64,000 nucleotides of DNA from Planctomycetaceae bacterium (GTDB lineage Bacteria > Planctomycetota > Planctomycetia > Pirellulales > Pirellulaceae). Shown one piece after another: positions 45,561 to 54,915 of the stretch. The stretch covers positions 682,001 to 746,000 of the forward strand of contig JACKHM010000004.1 of assembly GCA_020638995.1 (NCBI GenBank), in the 5' to 3' direction. The notes beneath the pieces were generated by a model that worked only from the letters and a program-made list of their open reading frames with translations, searched no databases and was not told the DNA's origin. The position numbers and the translations under genes were made by a program. Position 1 is the first letter of the stretch. Each line of letters begins with the position of its first letter.

Positions 45561-46877
45561 TCACGCAGCCGCTTTCGTAGTGGCCGACACCCGTTCGGCT
45601 TTCTTTCCCGAGAACTGCTCGAACCGTTGGACGATGACGTCACAATACGGAGCATCAAGTTCCATCAGGAACGCTTTGCGACCCGTCTGTTCCGCGCCGA
45701 TCAGCGTTGAGCCGCTACCGCCAAACAGGTCGAGCACGTTCTCGCCACTGCGCGACGAGTACTGTATTGCGCGAACGGCGAGCTCCACGGGCTTCTCAGT
45801 TAAGTGCACCATGCTCTGAGGGTTCACTTTTTTAATCGACCAGACATCGATGGCGTTGTTCGGGCCGAGAAACACGTGCGCGGCGCCTTTTCGCCAACCG
45901 TAAAAACACCACTCGTGGTTGCCCATGAAGTCTTTGCGGGTCAACACGGGATGCTCTTTTACCGAGATAATCGCCTGCGAAAAGTAAAGTTCGCACTCGG
46001 ACAGAGGTCCGGGATAGTTCGAACAGTTGGCGTAGCCTCCCCAGATATAAAACGCTCGCCCAGGGTCCAGAACTCGCGCAATGTTGCCAAACCAAGCCAA
46101 CAGCATCTCGTCGAACGCATCGTCGGTAACGAAGTCATTGGCCAGGGGACGATCCTTGGCTCGCATCTTCTTCGTCGTCCCTTTGGACTTCTCTGGATGC
46201 CGCTCGACGTCGAATTTCTGGTGATGTTTGGTCCCGGCGAATGAGCTCAACCCGGCCGCGATTGCGTTATTGCTGCGGGGTTCAACTTTGACGTTATACG
46301 GGGGGGCTGTATTGACCAGTTGGATCGTCGCGCCACCGAGCAATCGGTCAACGTCTGCGGGGTTGCCGCTGTTGCCGCACAGCAAGCGATGGTCGCCCAG
46401 GAGCCAGAGGTCGCCGGGCTGGGTGATCGGATCATCGGGCGGTTCCGGAACTTCGTCCGGATCGGTCTGGCCTTCCAACACACCAGGATTGAGTAGTTCG
46501 GCCAGTTCATCCTTGCCGAAACCAAGCAAGTCCAGATCGAATCCTGCGTCGCCGAGCTGCGACAGCTCGATGGGCAGAAGATCGTAATTCCAGTCAGCCA
46601 GTTCGGCACTCTTGTTGTCGGCAATCCGGTACGCCTTGATCTGTTCCGGCGTCAGGTCTTTGGCGACATGAACCGGCACCTTCTCCAGGCCAAGTTTCTG
46701 TGCGGCCTTGTACCGCGTATGCCCGCAGATGATAACGCCGTCGGAATCGACAACGATCGGCTGGCGGAATCCGAACTCGCGGATCGACGTTGCAACAGCG
46801 TCCACCGCGCCGTCATTGATGCGCGGATTGTTTTCGTAGGGCTTCACCTTCGCGATGGGCCAAAGTTCAACTTTCAT
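45561..46877 (-). CDS. ParB-N domain DNA methylase with substituted catalytic motif
   Basis: 438 residues. The N-terminal about 110 residues are a ParB/Srx-like nuclease-fold domain (NNPRINDGAVDAVATSIREFG, IICGHTRYKAA). The rest is an N4/N6 amino-methyltransferase: SAM-binding LDLFGGSGST at about 385 is intact, but motif IV reads NTAPPYN where DPPY, NPPY or SPPY is expected (codon GCC at about 46307-46309). Ala there would be predicted to abolish methyl transfer. Typical of phage and integrative elements. The IS4-family element lies 38 bp upstream of the start, splitting it from any promoter further right. Confidence 0.88.
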   Translation of the reverse strand: MKVELWPIAKVKPYENNPRINDGAVDAVATSIREFGFRQPIVVDSDGVIICGHTRYKAAQKLGLEKVPVHVAKDLTPEQIKAYRIADNKSAELADWNYDLLPIELSQLGDAGFDLDLLGFGKDELAELLNPGVLEGQTDPDEVPEPPDDPITQPGDLWLLGDHRLLCGNSGNPADVDRLLGGATIQLVNTAPPYNVKVEPRSNNAIAAGLSSFAGTKHHQKFDVERHPEKSKGTTKKMRAKDRPLANDFVTDDAFDEMLLAWFGNIARVLDPGRAFYIWGGYANCSNYPGPLSECELYFSQAIISVKEHPVLTRKDFMGNHEWCFYGWRKGAAHVFLGPNNAIDVWSIKKVNPQSMVHLTEKPVELAVRAIQYSSRSGENVLDLFGGSGSTLIGAEQTGRKAFLMELDAPYCDVIVQRFEQFSGKKAERVSATTKAAA

Positions 46878-46924
46878 GCGGCTAACCTCATTTGGAAATT
46901 GCGTTTACAGAAACCGGACAGGCC

Positions 46925-48383
46925 CAATACTGTTCGGCACGAGATTTGCCAACCGGAATATTCTTGGAATTGGGCTAGCTAGCGACGGCCAAAGTTGTCA
47001 TCTTTGGGAGCATGACGACTGGTAAGCCGAAGATCAACGAGCGGGATATCACGGGCTTGAAGTATTTCGATCAGCTCGCGCCACTCCTGGAACGCTTACA
47101 CAATGACGGTTGCGAGCGGGACCGCGCTGGCAATCGTGAACTGCACTACGATCAGTACTGCATGCTCCTGCTGCTCTACCTGTTCAATCCCATCGTCACG
47201 TCACTGCGTGGCGTCCAACAAGCCAGTGAGTTGAAGAAGGTGCAGAAGAAATTGGGTTGCAAGCGTGCTGCGCTCGGCTCGCTGTCGGAAGCAACGTCGG
47301 TCTTCGACGCCGATCGACTCAAGGAAATCATCGCCGAATTGGGCGACCAACTCCAACCGCTCGCACAGGACAAACGACTTCGCGACATCCAGCAGACGAT
47401 CACGCTGGTCGATGGTTCGTTGATCGCCGCGTTGCCGAAGATCATGGAAGCCTCGTGGCGGAAAGCCACCGACGGCAACGGCATGGTGAAGTGGCGGCTG
47501 CATACGCACTTTGAACTCTTGCGTGGTGTTCCGACTCGCATTGATGTAACTCCCAACGGCGGCGGTCAGCACGATGAGCGGGCGATGCTCGCAACTGCCA
47601 TTGAATCGGATCGACTGTATGTCACCGATCGCGGCTACGCGAAGTTCACGCTCTTCAATCAGATCGTCACGGCCAAAAGCAGCTACGTTTGCCGCTTGCG
47701 CGACAACAGCGTGTGGACCGCAGTCGAAGAAAAGTACCGCAACGAAGAGGCAGAGCTGGATGAGATCATCAGCGACGAGATCGTGGAGTTTTCCAAAGGC
47801 TCAGGATTGGATCACAGGGTGCGAGTCATCTGCATTCGCATTAATCCGCACACCAGCCGAGGCAAGTATCGCGGTGGATCGAGCGGCGTGGATAGCGACG
47901 GCATCCTGCGTATCGCGACCAACTTACTGGATGTGCCGGCAGACATCATCGGTTTGTTATTTTCTTATCGCTGGGCGGTGGAGATTTTCTTTCGCTTCTT
48001 CAAGCACATCCTGGGTTGTCGACATTTGCTCAGTCACGATCAGAACGGCATCGAGATTCAAACCTATTGTGCGATCATTGCCTGCATGTTGATCGCGTTG
48101 TGGACCGGCAAGAAGCCGACACTTCGCACGTACGAGATGATCTGTTTCTACTTCACGGGGTTGGCCGACGAGGACGAGCTGATGCAGCACATCGAAAAGC
48201 TGAAGCCTCAAGCCGCGTAGAGAAGTGTTGGCCTACATCTCTGCGTCGCTTCACGCTGCGCAGAGATCGCCTTTCGCCAGCTACGTCGGCCAACCGTTTC
48301 ACCACCACCACGACGTAGCATCCCCCCCACGACACCCGCTGCCTCACAGACTTTGCCAACAACTCTCGTGCCGAACAGTATTG
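46925..48383 (+). mobile_element. IS4-family insertion sequence, complete
   Basis: 1459 bp with inverted repeats CAATACTGTTCGGCACGAGA at 46925-46944 and its reverse complement ending at 48383. It is flanked by a perfect 9-bp direct repeat GGACAGGCC (46916-46924 and 48384-48392), as expected for IS4-family target duplications. It contains one intact transposase gene. Perfect target repeats and intact ends suggest a recent insertion. Sits between the methylase gene and the iteron array. Confidence 0.93.
47012..48220 (+). CDS. IS4-family transposase (DDE, YREK type)
   Basis: 402 residues, DDE RNase-H fold transposase of the DDE_Tnp_1 kind. The catalytic triad is visible: Asp in TLVDGSLIA, Asp in YVTDRGYAKF, and Glu in YRWAVEIFFRFFK, which fits the Y-x-R-x3-E-x6-K-like motif of IS4. 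It moves the element by cut-and-paste. No frameshift or internal stop, so the element looks active. Confidence 0.95.
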   Translation: MTTGKPKINERDITGLKYFDQLAPLLERLHNDGCERDRAGNRELHYDQYCMLLLLYLFNPIVTSLRGVQQASELKKVQKKLGCKRAALGSLSEATSVFDADRLKEIIAELGDQLQPLAQDKRLRDIQQTITLVDGSLIAALPKIMEASWRKATDGNGMVKWRLHTHFELLRGVPTRIDVTPNGGGQHDERAMLATAIESDRLYVTDRGYAKFTLFNQIVTAKSSYVCRLRDNSVWTAVEEKYRNEEAELDEIISDEIVEFSKGSGLDHRVRVICIRINPHTSRGKYRGGSSGVDSDGILRIATNLLDVPADIIGLLFSYRWAVEIFFRFFKHILGCRHLLSHDQNGIEIQTYCAIIACMLIALWTGKKPTLRTYEMICFYFTGLADEDELMQHIEKLKPQAA

Positions 48384-48491
48384 GGACAGGCCCGGACAGC
48401 GAAAGAAAGACTGCTCAATAGCGCGACTGTTCCCGCGGGCGTCTCCTGGCGACCCGGACCCGCGGAGTACCTAATCGATGGCCGCCAGGAC

Positions 48492-48721
48492 CACGTTTCC
48501 ACGTTTCACCCCATCTCGCATACACACACAAAAACACCAAAAAACGCGCGAGGGGGGTGAAAGGGGTGAATAGGTGAAAGGAGGAGAGAGAGTGTTGTTT
48601 TTATTGTGTTTTGGCTGTTTCACGTTTCACCCTCGTTTCTCCACGTTTCACCCCCTGTGATTGAAATTGGGGTGCTTGCATATGACTTCACGTTTCACCC
48701 CCCCCACCCCCACGTTTCACC
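48492..48721. repeat. Iteron-like array of CACGTTTCACC repeats, candidate replication origin
   Basis: Five exact copies of CACGTTTCACC at 48500-48510, 48621-48631, 48642-48652, 48689-48699 and 48711-48721, plus a degenerate CACGTTTCC at 48492-48500. Starts of the last four are 21, 47 and 22 bp apart, close to whole helical turns. An AT-rich stretch (about 48592-48617) sits between the first and second exact copies. Reverse-oriented GGTGAAA motifs occur at about 48557-48580. The array borders the primase-helicase gene, as in plasmid and phage origins. No initiator protein is recognised. The last copy overlaps the primase 3' end. Confidence 0.7.
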
Positions 48722-51029
48722 TTTCACCTCGCAGACGATAGAACCGACCTGGCGTACCAGGACGCGGCTCAACATTGATCTCAATGTCACCGCGTTGTTC
48801 GAGCGTCGTTACCATTTCCAGGAAGTGGCGTGCGTCCATCTTCATGCGTTTCAGCGCGACACTGTGCGGCAGTTCTTGGTTGTCAGCCTCGCTTAGCTTC
48901 TTCAATAACTTCAGGCATTCGGCTTCGAATGGGTTGTCGGCGACGTGGCCTTGCACTTGGAACAACATGCGACGCGCTTGATGCGTCGCGAACTGGATTC
49001 CCCATGTCGCAGCTGCTTCGCTGATGAGCGGCGACTGGTGGTTTTCGCTGACGGCGTACACCAACGCCAGTTTACGGCTGCTCTCGTTGACACGACCCCA
49101 CACCGTCGTCCCAACGGAATCGCCACGCTTTTCGGCTTTCGCATATTCGGCTTCGCAGGCTTTGCGCCCATCGACCAGTAGTTGCTCGGCTCCTGCCGTG
49201 TATTCCACGATCGCCGGCATGGGATGCGAGTCGTGCAGATTTCCCGTGCATGGACGGAAGTCGCTCCACCACTTGGCGGCTTGTAACACACGTTTCGGGA
49301 TATCACAAATTCGCGGTTCCTGGCCAGAGCCGCGCGGACCACTCTCCGCGACGATCATGCGTGCGAAGAATCCGTTCGTCAGCATGCGTTCGGACAGCGC
49401 TTGGTAGTAGTGCGTCGGCACGGCGGTGCCGAAGATCGTGAGGCACGGTTGATCGATCGAGCCGCGATGGTCTTTACCAGCTTTGGGACGCATCGTGAAA
49501 ACGCCATTCGACGCCGAGTACATCCGCAACAGCGTATTCATGATGTATTCATGGCGAGCGTCCTTGGCCTTGTTGATCGATTGCAGCAAGCCATCGATTT
49601 CATCCGTTTGGAACAACATTGATTGTGTGGTGTACATCAAGTCCTGGACGCCTTCGCCGGAAGCGAACCCGTCACCGAGGCAATGCTCTAGACCGATGTG
49701 GTGCAGCACGCGCGCGTTGAGCTTACGTGGCGAGTCTTTCCCCGCCGACGAGTAGGCCAACCCCAGCAAGTACAAGTTCGTCCGGTTATCAGCCTGATCC
49801 CGCACCTTGCGTCCTGCCAAGAACGCCTGCAGCGATAACGCACCGCAAAACGCCAAGACCGGGTTCGGGTAGGGCGCGGTTTCCAGACAATGGTCCATGA
49901 CTTCCGACACGAAGCCCGGCACGCGAAGCAATGTCGATGGAATCGGACCTGGGTCTTCCGGCGGTGGGTCTCTCGGCGGATCGCGCTCGCGAGCGATGAC
50001 TGGCTGCGACGACAATCCCGCGAATCTTCGGTCGCCGAAGCCCTGACTTCGCAGCACGGAGGCGGCCGCGGACCATTCGTTCTTGCCGTGTTCAAGCAGT
50101 GTGTAGGCGTGAAAGTTGGAATAGCCATGACCTGGTTCGAATGGAAATGCATTGGTCGAAAAGACATAGAACACGTTGTCTTTGAGTGTCGCGCTGGTGC
50201 CATGGGACTTGCCAGGCCGACACCAGTATTCGTTGTCACCGCGTTTCTTGAGCGTCCAGCCGTGGGCACGCAGGATGGGGCGGATGTCTCCGTTCTCATT
50301 GAAATCATCGCCAGGCCGTCCATCGGTTTCGCCACCTACAGACGATCTGCTCGTCGGCGCGGGTTCCGGATCGGGTTCATGCTTCAATTCGGTGAGCGAC
50401 CAAGCAGTCTCCAATAACAGCATTCGCTGCTCTTCGGTTAACACAGGCAGCTGTTCGAATCGTCCCTGCGTCAGCTTGTAGCCGGGCGTCGGGTCGCACA
50501 GGAAGATTCCGCCTTCGCCTCGTGTTTCGATGACCGTCAAACGGATTACATATTGATCTCCGACTTTGGCTGGCTTGTACTTCTTGCCGTAGAACTCGTA
50601 TTCGCCGTCCTCCGGCACGACAACCTGGCGCTCGGCGAGTTTCAAGTTGCCGTAAACGTCCGAGCTGTGTCGGTACACCGCATGCCAACCACCTGATGGC
50701 GAACGCTCCAGCACAAGTTTGTCGGTGAGACCCGGCGATTGCAGTTCAACCTTGTATCGCCACCAGACGAACTTCTCGCCGCCGCAGTCGAAGTCGATCA
50801 TCTCTAGGCCGTCGGACGCCGGGCCGGCAACCAAGCACATCGGCCGGTCGCGTTTGAACCATCGGCGCAGCTCGTCATCGGTTGGGAGCCGATTCTGATA
50901 CGGCTTCCAGCTTCCAACGGCCGGGTGTTTATCCGCCAGGTTTGCAGGCAGAACGCAGAGCTTTGCTCGCGTGTAGGAGGACGCGACCTCCAGGCACGTC
51001 GTCACATCATTGATCCTTGAACCGGCCAC
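48717..51029 (-). CDS. Prim-pol/helicase-type replication protein
   Basis: 770 residues from GTG 51029, which lies 23 nt inside the preceding gene. The N-terminal about 200 residues match bifunctional primase/polymerase domains (VLPANLADKHPAVGSWKPYQNRLPT-type opening, DFDCGG for metal binding, SPSGGWHAVYRH). The C-terminal half resembles the DUF3987-type ATPase family (AFCGALSLQAFLAGRKVRD, then YSSAGKDSPRK as a Walker A-like loop). Such proteins start and unwind replication of integrative elements and phage satellites. The Walker A reads SSAGKDS, not the strict GKT/S consensus, so ATP use is likely but unproved. Confidence 0.78.
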   Translation of the reverse strand: MAGSRINDVTTCLEVASSYTRAKLCVLPANLADKHPAVGSWKPYQNRLPTDDELRRWFKRDRPMCLVAGPASDGLEMIDFDCGGEKFVWWRYKVELQSPGLTDKLVLERSPSGGWHAVYRHSSDVYGNLKLAERQVVVPEDGEYEFYGKKYKPAKVGDQYVIRLTVIETRGEGGIFLCDPTPGYKLTQGRFEQLPVLTEEQRMLLLETAWSLTELKHEPDPEPAPTSRSSVGGETDGRPGDDFNENGDIRPILRAHGWTLKKRGDNEYWCRPGKSHGTSATLKDNVFYVFSTNAFPFEPGHGYSNFHAYTLLEHGKNEWSAAASVLRSQGFGDRRFAGLSSQPVIARERDPPRDPPPEDPGPIPSTLLRVPGFVSEVMDHCLETAPYPNPVLAFCGALSLQAFLAGRKVRDQADNRTNLYLLGLAYSSAGKDSPRKLNARVLHHIGLEHCLGDGFASGEGVQDLMYTTQSMLFQTDEIDGLLQSINKAKDARHEYIMNTLLRMYSASNGVFTMRPKAGKDHRGSIDQPCLTIFGTAVPTHYYQALSERMLTNGFFARMIVAESGPRGSGQEPRICDIPKRVLQAAKWWSDFRPCTGNLHDSHPMPAIVEYTAGAEQLLVDGRKACEAEYAKAEKRGDSVGTTVWGRVNESSRKLALVYAVSENHQSPLISEAAATWGIQFATHQARRMLFQVQGHVADNPFEAECLKLLKKLSEADNQELPHSVALKRMKMDARHFLEMVTTLEQRGDIEINVEPRPGTPGRFYRLRGER

Positions 51030-51414
51030 CGCGATGCCGCCGGCAGAACTCGCAATCGTGGAGCTGATTGATAAACCTCGCGAGTTCGCTCGGCTGCATC
51101 ACTAAGACTTTTGATTCGTTAACTCGCATTACAGCTGCCGCTTGCAGAGGCTCGCCGGTATAAGCGATCTTAAAGACGGGGATCTCCAGGCGGCGCCCCA
51201 CTCGCTCGGTGATGGCCGCGATCTTTCGGCGACACGACTCCGCAAGGTCGGTCTCATCTGGGCAGCGCACGAGTTCGAACAGCGCCAAGAGCGAGTTGCA
51301 GTATTGGCAATAGTGGCAGCAGTCGATGTCGATCCACGAACAGTCGGCCGGCAGACTGCGGTGCCAACGCGAGAACGTCAGGTCTCGTGTTCCGGTGATT
51401 TCTTCCAAAGGCAT
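51007..51414 (-). CDS. Small Cys-rich mobile-element protein
   Basis: 135 residues from ATG 51414, with GGAGGG 8 nt upstream; a TTG 21 nt further up is rejected. Two Cys clusters, CCHYCQYC (about 32-39) and CEFCRRHRGG (about 120-129), probably bind zinc. The middle is a short alpha/beta piece. Overlaps the primase gene by 23 nt, so the two are coupled. Function unknown; a DNA-binding or primase accessory is an inference from position. Confidence 0.6.
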   Translation of the reverse strand: MPLEEITGTRDLTFSRWHRSLPADCSWIDIDCCHYCQYCNSLLALFELVRCPDETDLAESCRRKIAAITERVGRRLEIPVFKIAYTGEPLQAAAVMRVNESKVLVMQPSELARFINQLHDCEFCRRHRGGRFKDQ

Positions 51415-51537
51415 TTCACACCCTCCACACAACAATTTCGCGAGTCAGGACAAGGCAGCGTTTGTTCTCTTTAGCCCACTCGACCATCTGCGCCGTGCAT
51501 TGTTGCGACTCGTATGGGACGGAGAAAGGAGCCAGCA

Positions 51538-52941
51538 ATGAACGTGATCATTTGGGCCCGAGTCTCTTCGCGAGAACAACGCGAGGGGTATTCGATCGAC
51601 GCCCAGCTTCGGGCGGACCGCCTGAAGGCCCAGCGCGAGGGCTGGATTGTCGTGAAGGAGTTCGAAGTCGCTGAGACCGCCAAGCGTGGTGCAGAGCGCA
51701 AGGCCTTCAACGACATGTTCAAGTGGGTCAAGGCGAACGCCAAACGCGAGAAGATCAAGGCTATCTTGAGCCACAAACTAGACCGCGTCTGCCGCAACAT
51801 GCGCGACGCCGTGCGGCTGCAGGAACTCGAAGACACGTGCGGTGTGCAACTCGCGTTTGTTGAGAACGAGTTCGCGCCAGGTCCGGCCGGTGCGTTATCT
51901 TTCAACGTGATGGCGGCCGTTGCCCAGTACTACAGCGACAACCTGCGAACCGAAGTATTGAAAGGCATGGACGAACGCGTTCGCCAGGGTTGGCCGACTG
52001 GTGGGGCCGCGTTTGGGTACATGAACGTGCCGAGCGATCGAGACGAGCCATATCAGCCGCACCCTGAAAAGGCGAAGGCGGTCATCCGCATGTTCGAGCT
52101 GTATTCAACAGGGAGGCACACGTTCGAGGGCGTTGCGGACCAACTGAAACGCGAGGGACACACCTATCAGAAAAGCCAACCAGTGTTTACGCGCGCGGCG
52201 ATCTCGTACATTCTCAACAATCGCATCTACATCGGAGAGATCAAGCGACGGGGCAACCACTATCCCGGCAAGCACCGACCGTTGATCGACCGTGCCACAT
52301 TCCAAGCGTGTCAGGATATTCTTGCCGGCAAGAACAGGAAGAAGGCGGCCGTCAAACCGGACCATCCACTCGCTGGTGGCCTGCTCCGTTGCGAATTCTG
52401 CGGTGCGCTGATCACAGGCGAAACCATCCGCCGCAAACTCCGCGACGGCGGGGTTCGCAGACATGTCTACTATCGCTGCGCTAACAATCTCCGTGGTTCC
52501 GACCACCCATCTGTCCGCTGGAAAGCGGCCGACCTTGAGGAAGCCATTGTGGCCGATCTTGAGAAGCTGCGACTCCCGACGCCGGAGATCGCCGACTGGT
52601 TCCGGAAGTCCCTTCATTCGGCCTTCGCCGACATCAGCACCATACAACGTGACCAAACCAAGACGCTCCACAAGCGCAAAAGCGAACTGGCCGCGATGGA
52701 AGACCGTTTGCTCAACGCTTTCTTGGCCGGGACGATCGACGAACCGACGTTCAACGCCAAGCGAACCAAGCTACGGGACGAATTGGCAGGAGTGGACCGG
52801 TCTTTGGCCGAGCTGGGGGATCTCCAACCGACGGACGCCGAGGCCGCGTTGGCGGTGTTCGATTTTAGCCAAATTGCGGCGGAAATCTGGCGCGGTTCAA
52901 AGATGCTCGAAAACGCGAGATGCTCGAAACGGTATCTTTGA
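51538..52941 (+). CDS. Large serine recombinase (site-specific integrase)
   Basis: 467 residues from ATG 51538, with GAAAGGA upstream. The N-terminal resolvase domain opens WARVSSREQREGYSIDAQ with catalytic Ser10. The recombinase domain follows (AFGYMNVPSD, TFEGVADQL, ISYILNNRIYIGEI). A zinc-ribbon starts with CEFCG at about 284; the second pair is incomplete by eye (one Cys in YYRCANN). Then a coiled coil. It joins attP and attB to integrate the element. The end differs from its expected continuation by one base near 52913 (see findings). Ends close to tRNA-Pro. Confidence 0.93.
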   Translation: MNVIIWARVSSREQREGYSIDAQLRADRLKAQREGWIVVKEFEVAETAKRGAERKAFNDMFKWVKANAKREKIKAILSHKLDRVCRNMRDAVRLQELEDTCGVQLAFVENEFAPGPAGALSFNVMAAVAQYYSDNLRTEVLKGMDERVRQGWPTGGAAFGYMNVPSDRDEPYQPHPEKAKAVIRMFELYSTGRHTFEGVADQLKREGHTYQKSQPVFTRAAISYILNNRIYIGEIKRRGNHYPGKHRPLIDRATFQACQDILAGKNRKKAAVKPDHPLAGGLLRCEFCGALITGETIRRKLRDGGVRRHVYYRCANNLRGSDHPSVRWKAADLEEAIVADLEKLRLPTPEIADWFRKSLHSAFADISTIQRDQTKTLHKRKSELAAMEDRLLNAFLAGTIDEPTFNAKRTKLRDELAGVDRSLAELGDLQPTDAEAALAVFDFSQIAAEIWRGSKMLENARCSKRYL

Positions 52942-52973
52942 GCCGTACCCTCGGGAACCTAAGTCTAGTCACC

Positions 52974-53010
52974 GAAAAGAGAAAGCCGTTCGGCATTCTC
53001 GCCGAACGGC
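52974..53010 (-). terminator. Rho-independent terminator of tRNA-Pro
   Basis: GCCGTTCGGC (52985-52994) and GCCGAACGGC (53001-53010) form a perfect 10-bp stem with a 6-nt loop. On the minus strand it is followed by TTTCTCTTTTC. It lies 17 bp after the tRNA 3' end. Confidence 0.85.
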
Positions 53011-53026
53011 CTTCAATCCAGTTGAG

Positions 53027-53101
<75 letters not shown>

Positions 53102-53198
53102 CGACTCGACACACTCTAACGACTCAAGTGGTGGCTGACAATCGGGAAAGGATCTTTTGTCAGTGACATTTACGAAGTTGAGGGGCTCGCAAGAATTG

Positions 53199-54185
53199 CT
53201 ACCCAACACCACGATTTGCGTCACTTTGAACGCCGAAGTTTTCGCGAATGCGCTCGAACTCGTCGGCGTTGGCGAAATGAATGATCATACGACCGCGCCC
53301 TCTGGCCGTTTGTTTGATTTCGACTTTCGTTCCCAACGCGATTCGCAGCTCTTGTTCGAGAGATGCAATTTGATCGCTTTTGGTTCGCTTGCGTCGAGCC
53401 GCTGCGGTGGGGAACTGAATGGTTTCTGGCTCGGTGTTCTGAATGTGGTCGCTGACCGCTTGTTCCGTATTTCGGACACTCAGGCCTTCAGATTGGATAC
53501 GCCGGCAAAACTCAATCTGCTCCGCCTCGTCTCCCAACGGCAACAGAGCGCGAGCGTGGCCCGCTGTGATATCTCCGCTTCGCAAAGCTTCCAGAACGCC
53601 TGTGGGTAGTTCCAGCAACCGCATCAAGTTGGCGATCGTCGACCGGTCGATCTTCAGTCGCTGGGCAAGATCCTCTTGTGTGCAATGATGCTCGTCCAAG
53701 TAGCGCTTGAACGACATCGCCTTTTCGATTGGGTTGAGGTCCTTTCGTTGCAGATTTTCAACGATGGCCAATTCCGCCACCAGCCGATCGTCTGCTTCAC
53801 GCACCCGCGCGGGCACCGTCGACCAACCTGCCTTTATGGCAGCACGGAGACGTCGTTCGCCAGAAATGAGTTGAAAGCGATCACCGATCCTCCGGACCAG
53901 AACTGGCTGAAGCATGTCATGCTCTCGGAGACTCTCTGCAAGAGATGCGATTTCCGACTCGCTGAACTCTCGTCGAGGTTGAAACGGATTGTCGTCGATC
54001 TCGTAGACGTTCAGATCGAACAAGGCGGAGCTTGTTGAGCCGGAAGCCACGCTAGTGCTAGCAGCCACAGGTGTGCCATCGGCGGGTGTTCGTTCGTTGT
54101 GTAGCGGGCTGGTGGCGACCTCTTCCTCGAGCGGCGTTCCTAGCAGTGCAGCCAAACCTCGTCCAAGCCTTCGATCTTTACTCAC
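53199..54185 (-). CDS. parB: Chromosome partition protein ParB
   Basis: 328 residues from GTG 54185, inside the 3' end of parA (GTGAGTAA). Starts DRRLGRGLAALLG, as usual for chromosomal ParB. The N-domain has the CTP-binding block GERRLRAAIKAG, the middle has a helix-turn-helix (TQEDLAQRLKIDRSTIANLMRLL in two parts), and the C-terminal domain mediates dimers. It loads on parS sites and spreads by CTP hydrolysis; two such sites lie upstream of parA. Confidence 0.95.
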   Translation of the reverse strand: MSKDRRLGRGLAALLGTPLEEEVATSPLHNERTPADGTPVAASTSVASGSTSSALFDLNVYEIDDNPFQPRREFSESEIASLAESLREHDMLQPVLVRRIGDRFQLISGERRLRAAIKAGWSTVPARVREADDRLVAELAIVENLQRKDLNPIEKAMSFKRYLDEHHCTQEDLAQRLKIDRSTIANLMRLLELPTGVLEALRSGDITAGHARALLPLGDEAEQIEFCRRIQSEGLSVRNTEQAVSDHIQNTEPETIQFPTAAARRKRTKSDQIASLEQELRIALGTKVEIKQTARGRGRMIIHFANADEFERIRENFGVQSDANRGVG

Positions 54186-54915
54186 GCTCCAGCACCTCCA
54201 TGCAAAGTTCAATGTATGCGCGCGTGCCCTTTGAGCGAGGTGCATAGTCGATCGCCGATAGCCCGTGACTTGGGGCTTCGGAAACCGTCACGTCGCGTGG
54301 GATCACGGTATCGAACACGATTTGACCGAAGAAGTCTCGCACCTCGGCGTCCACTTCGCGGGTCAGTTCCAAGTTATAGTCGTACATCGTCAACAAGATC
54401 CCGCCGAATTCGAGACAATTTGTCGCCTCGCTCATTACTCGGCGAATCACCTGTATCATCTGAGTCAGCCCCTCCATCGCAAAGTATTCGCACTGAATCG
54501 GCATCAACACCTCAGTGGAAGCCGTGAGTGCTGCCTCCGTTAGTCGTCCCAACGAGGGCGGGCAATCGATGAAGACAAAATCGTACGCGTTAACTCCGCC
54601 CGAGAGGTGGCTGCGAATCGCGGACGCTTCACCCCGTTCCAAACTGTCTGCGTCCTGAAAACTTCGGCTACCAGGCAGAATCGTGAGACCCTTGGTTGCG
54701 GTTTCCTGCAGTGACTCTCGCAGCGGCTGTCTCAATACGAGTGGATGTCTCTCGGCAGGTGTCTTTCCAAAAGCCGTGGTCGCGTTGCACTGAGGATCGA
54801 GGTCGACGAGCAAAGTCTCGCGCCCGGCCTTCGCGAGTCCAACCGCTAGATTGACGGCGGTCGTTGTCTTTCCGACACCGCCTTTCTGATTGGCCACGCA
54901 CACAATTCGAGCCAC
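54178..54915 (-). CDS. parA: Chromosome partition ATPase ParA (Soj)
   Basis: 245 residues from GTG 54915, chosen because GGAGG lies 8 nt upstream and the usual ParA N-terminus (ARIVCVANQKGGVGKTT) follows; the open frame continues upstream but that is not typical of the family. The deviant Walker A KGGVGKTT, LVDLDPQ and FIDCPPSLG are intact. Drives segregation of ParB-bound origins. Chromosomal rather than plasmid type by size. Confidence 0.94.
   Translation of the reverse strand: MARIVCVANQKGGVGKTTTAVNLAVGLAKAGRETLLVDLDPQCNATTAFGKTPAERHPLVLRQPLRESLQETATKGLTILPGSRSFQDADSLERGEASAIRSHLSGGVNAYDFVFIDCPPSLGRLTEAALTASTEVLMPIQCEYFAMEGLTQMIQVIRRVMSEATNCLEFGGILLTMYDYNLELTREVDAEVRDFFGQIVFDTVIPRDVTVSEAPSHGLSAIDYAPRSKGTRAYIELCMEVLERE

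Noticed and set aside
48481..48721. CRISPR array suspected because of repeated CACGTTTCACC
   Set aside because: Repeats are only 11 bp, spacers vary from about 10 to over 100 bp, and there are no cas genes; iterons fit better.
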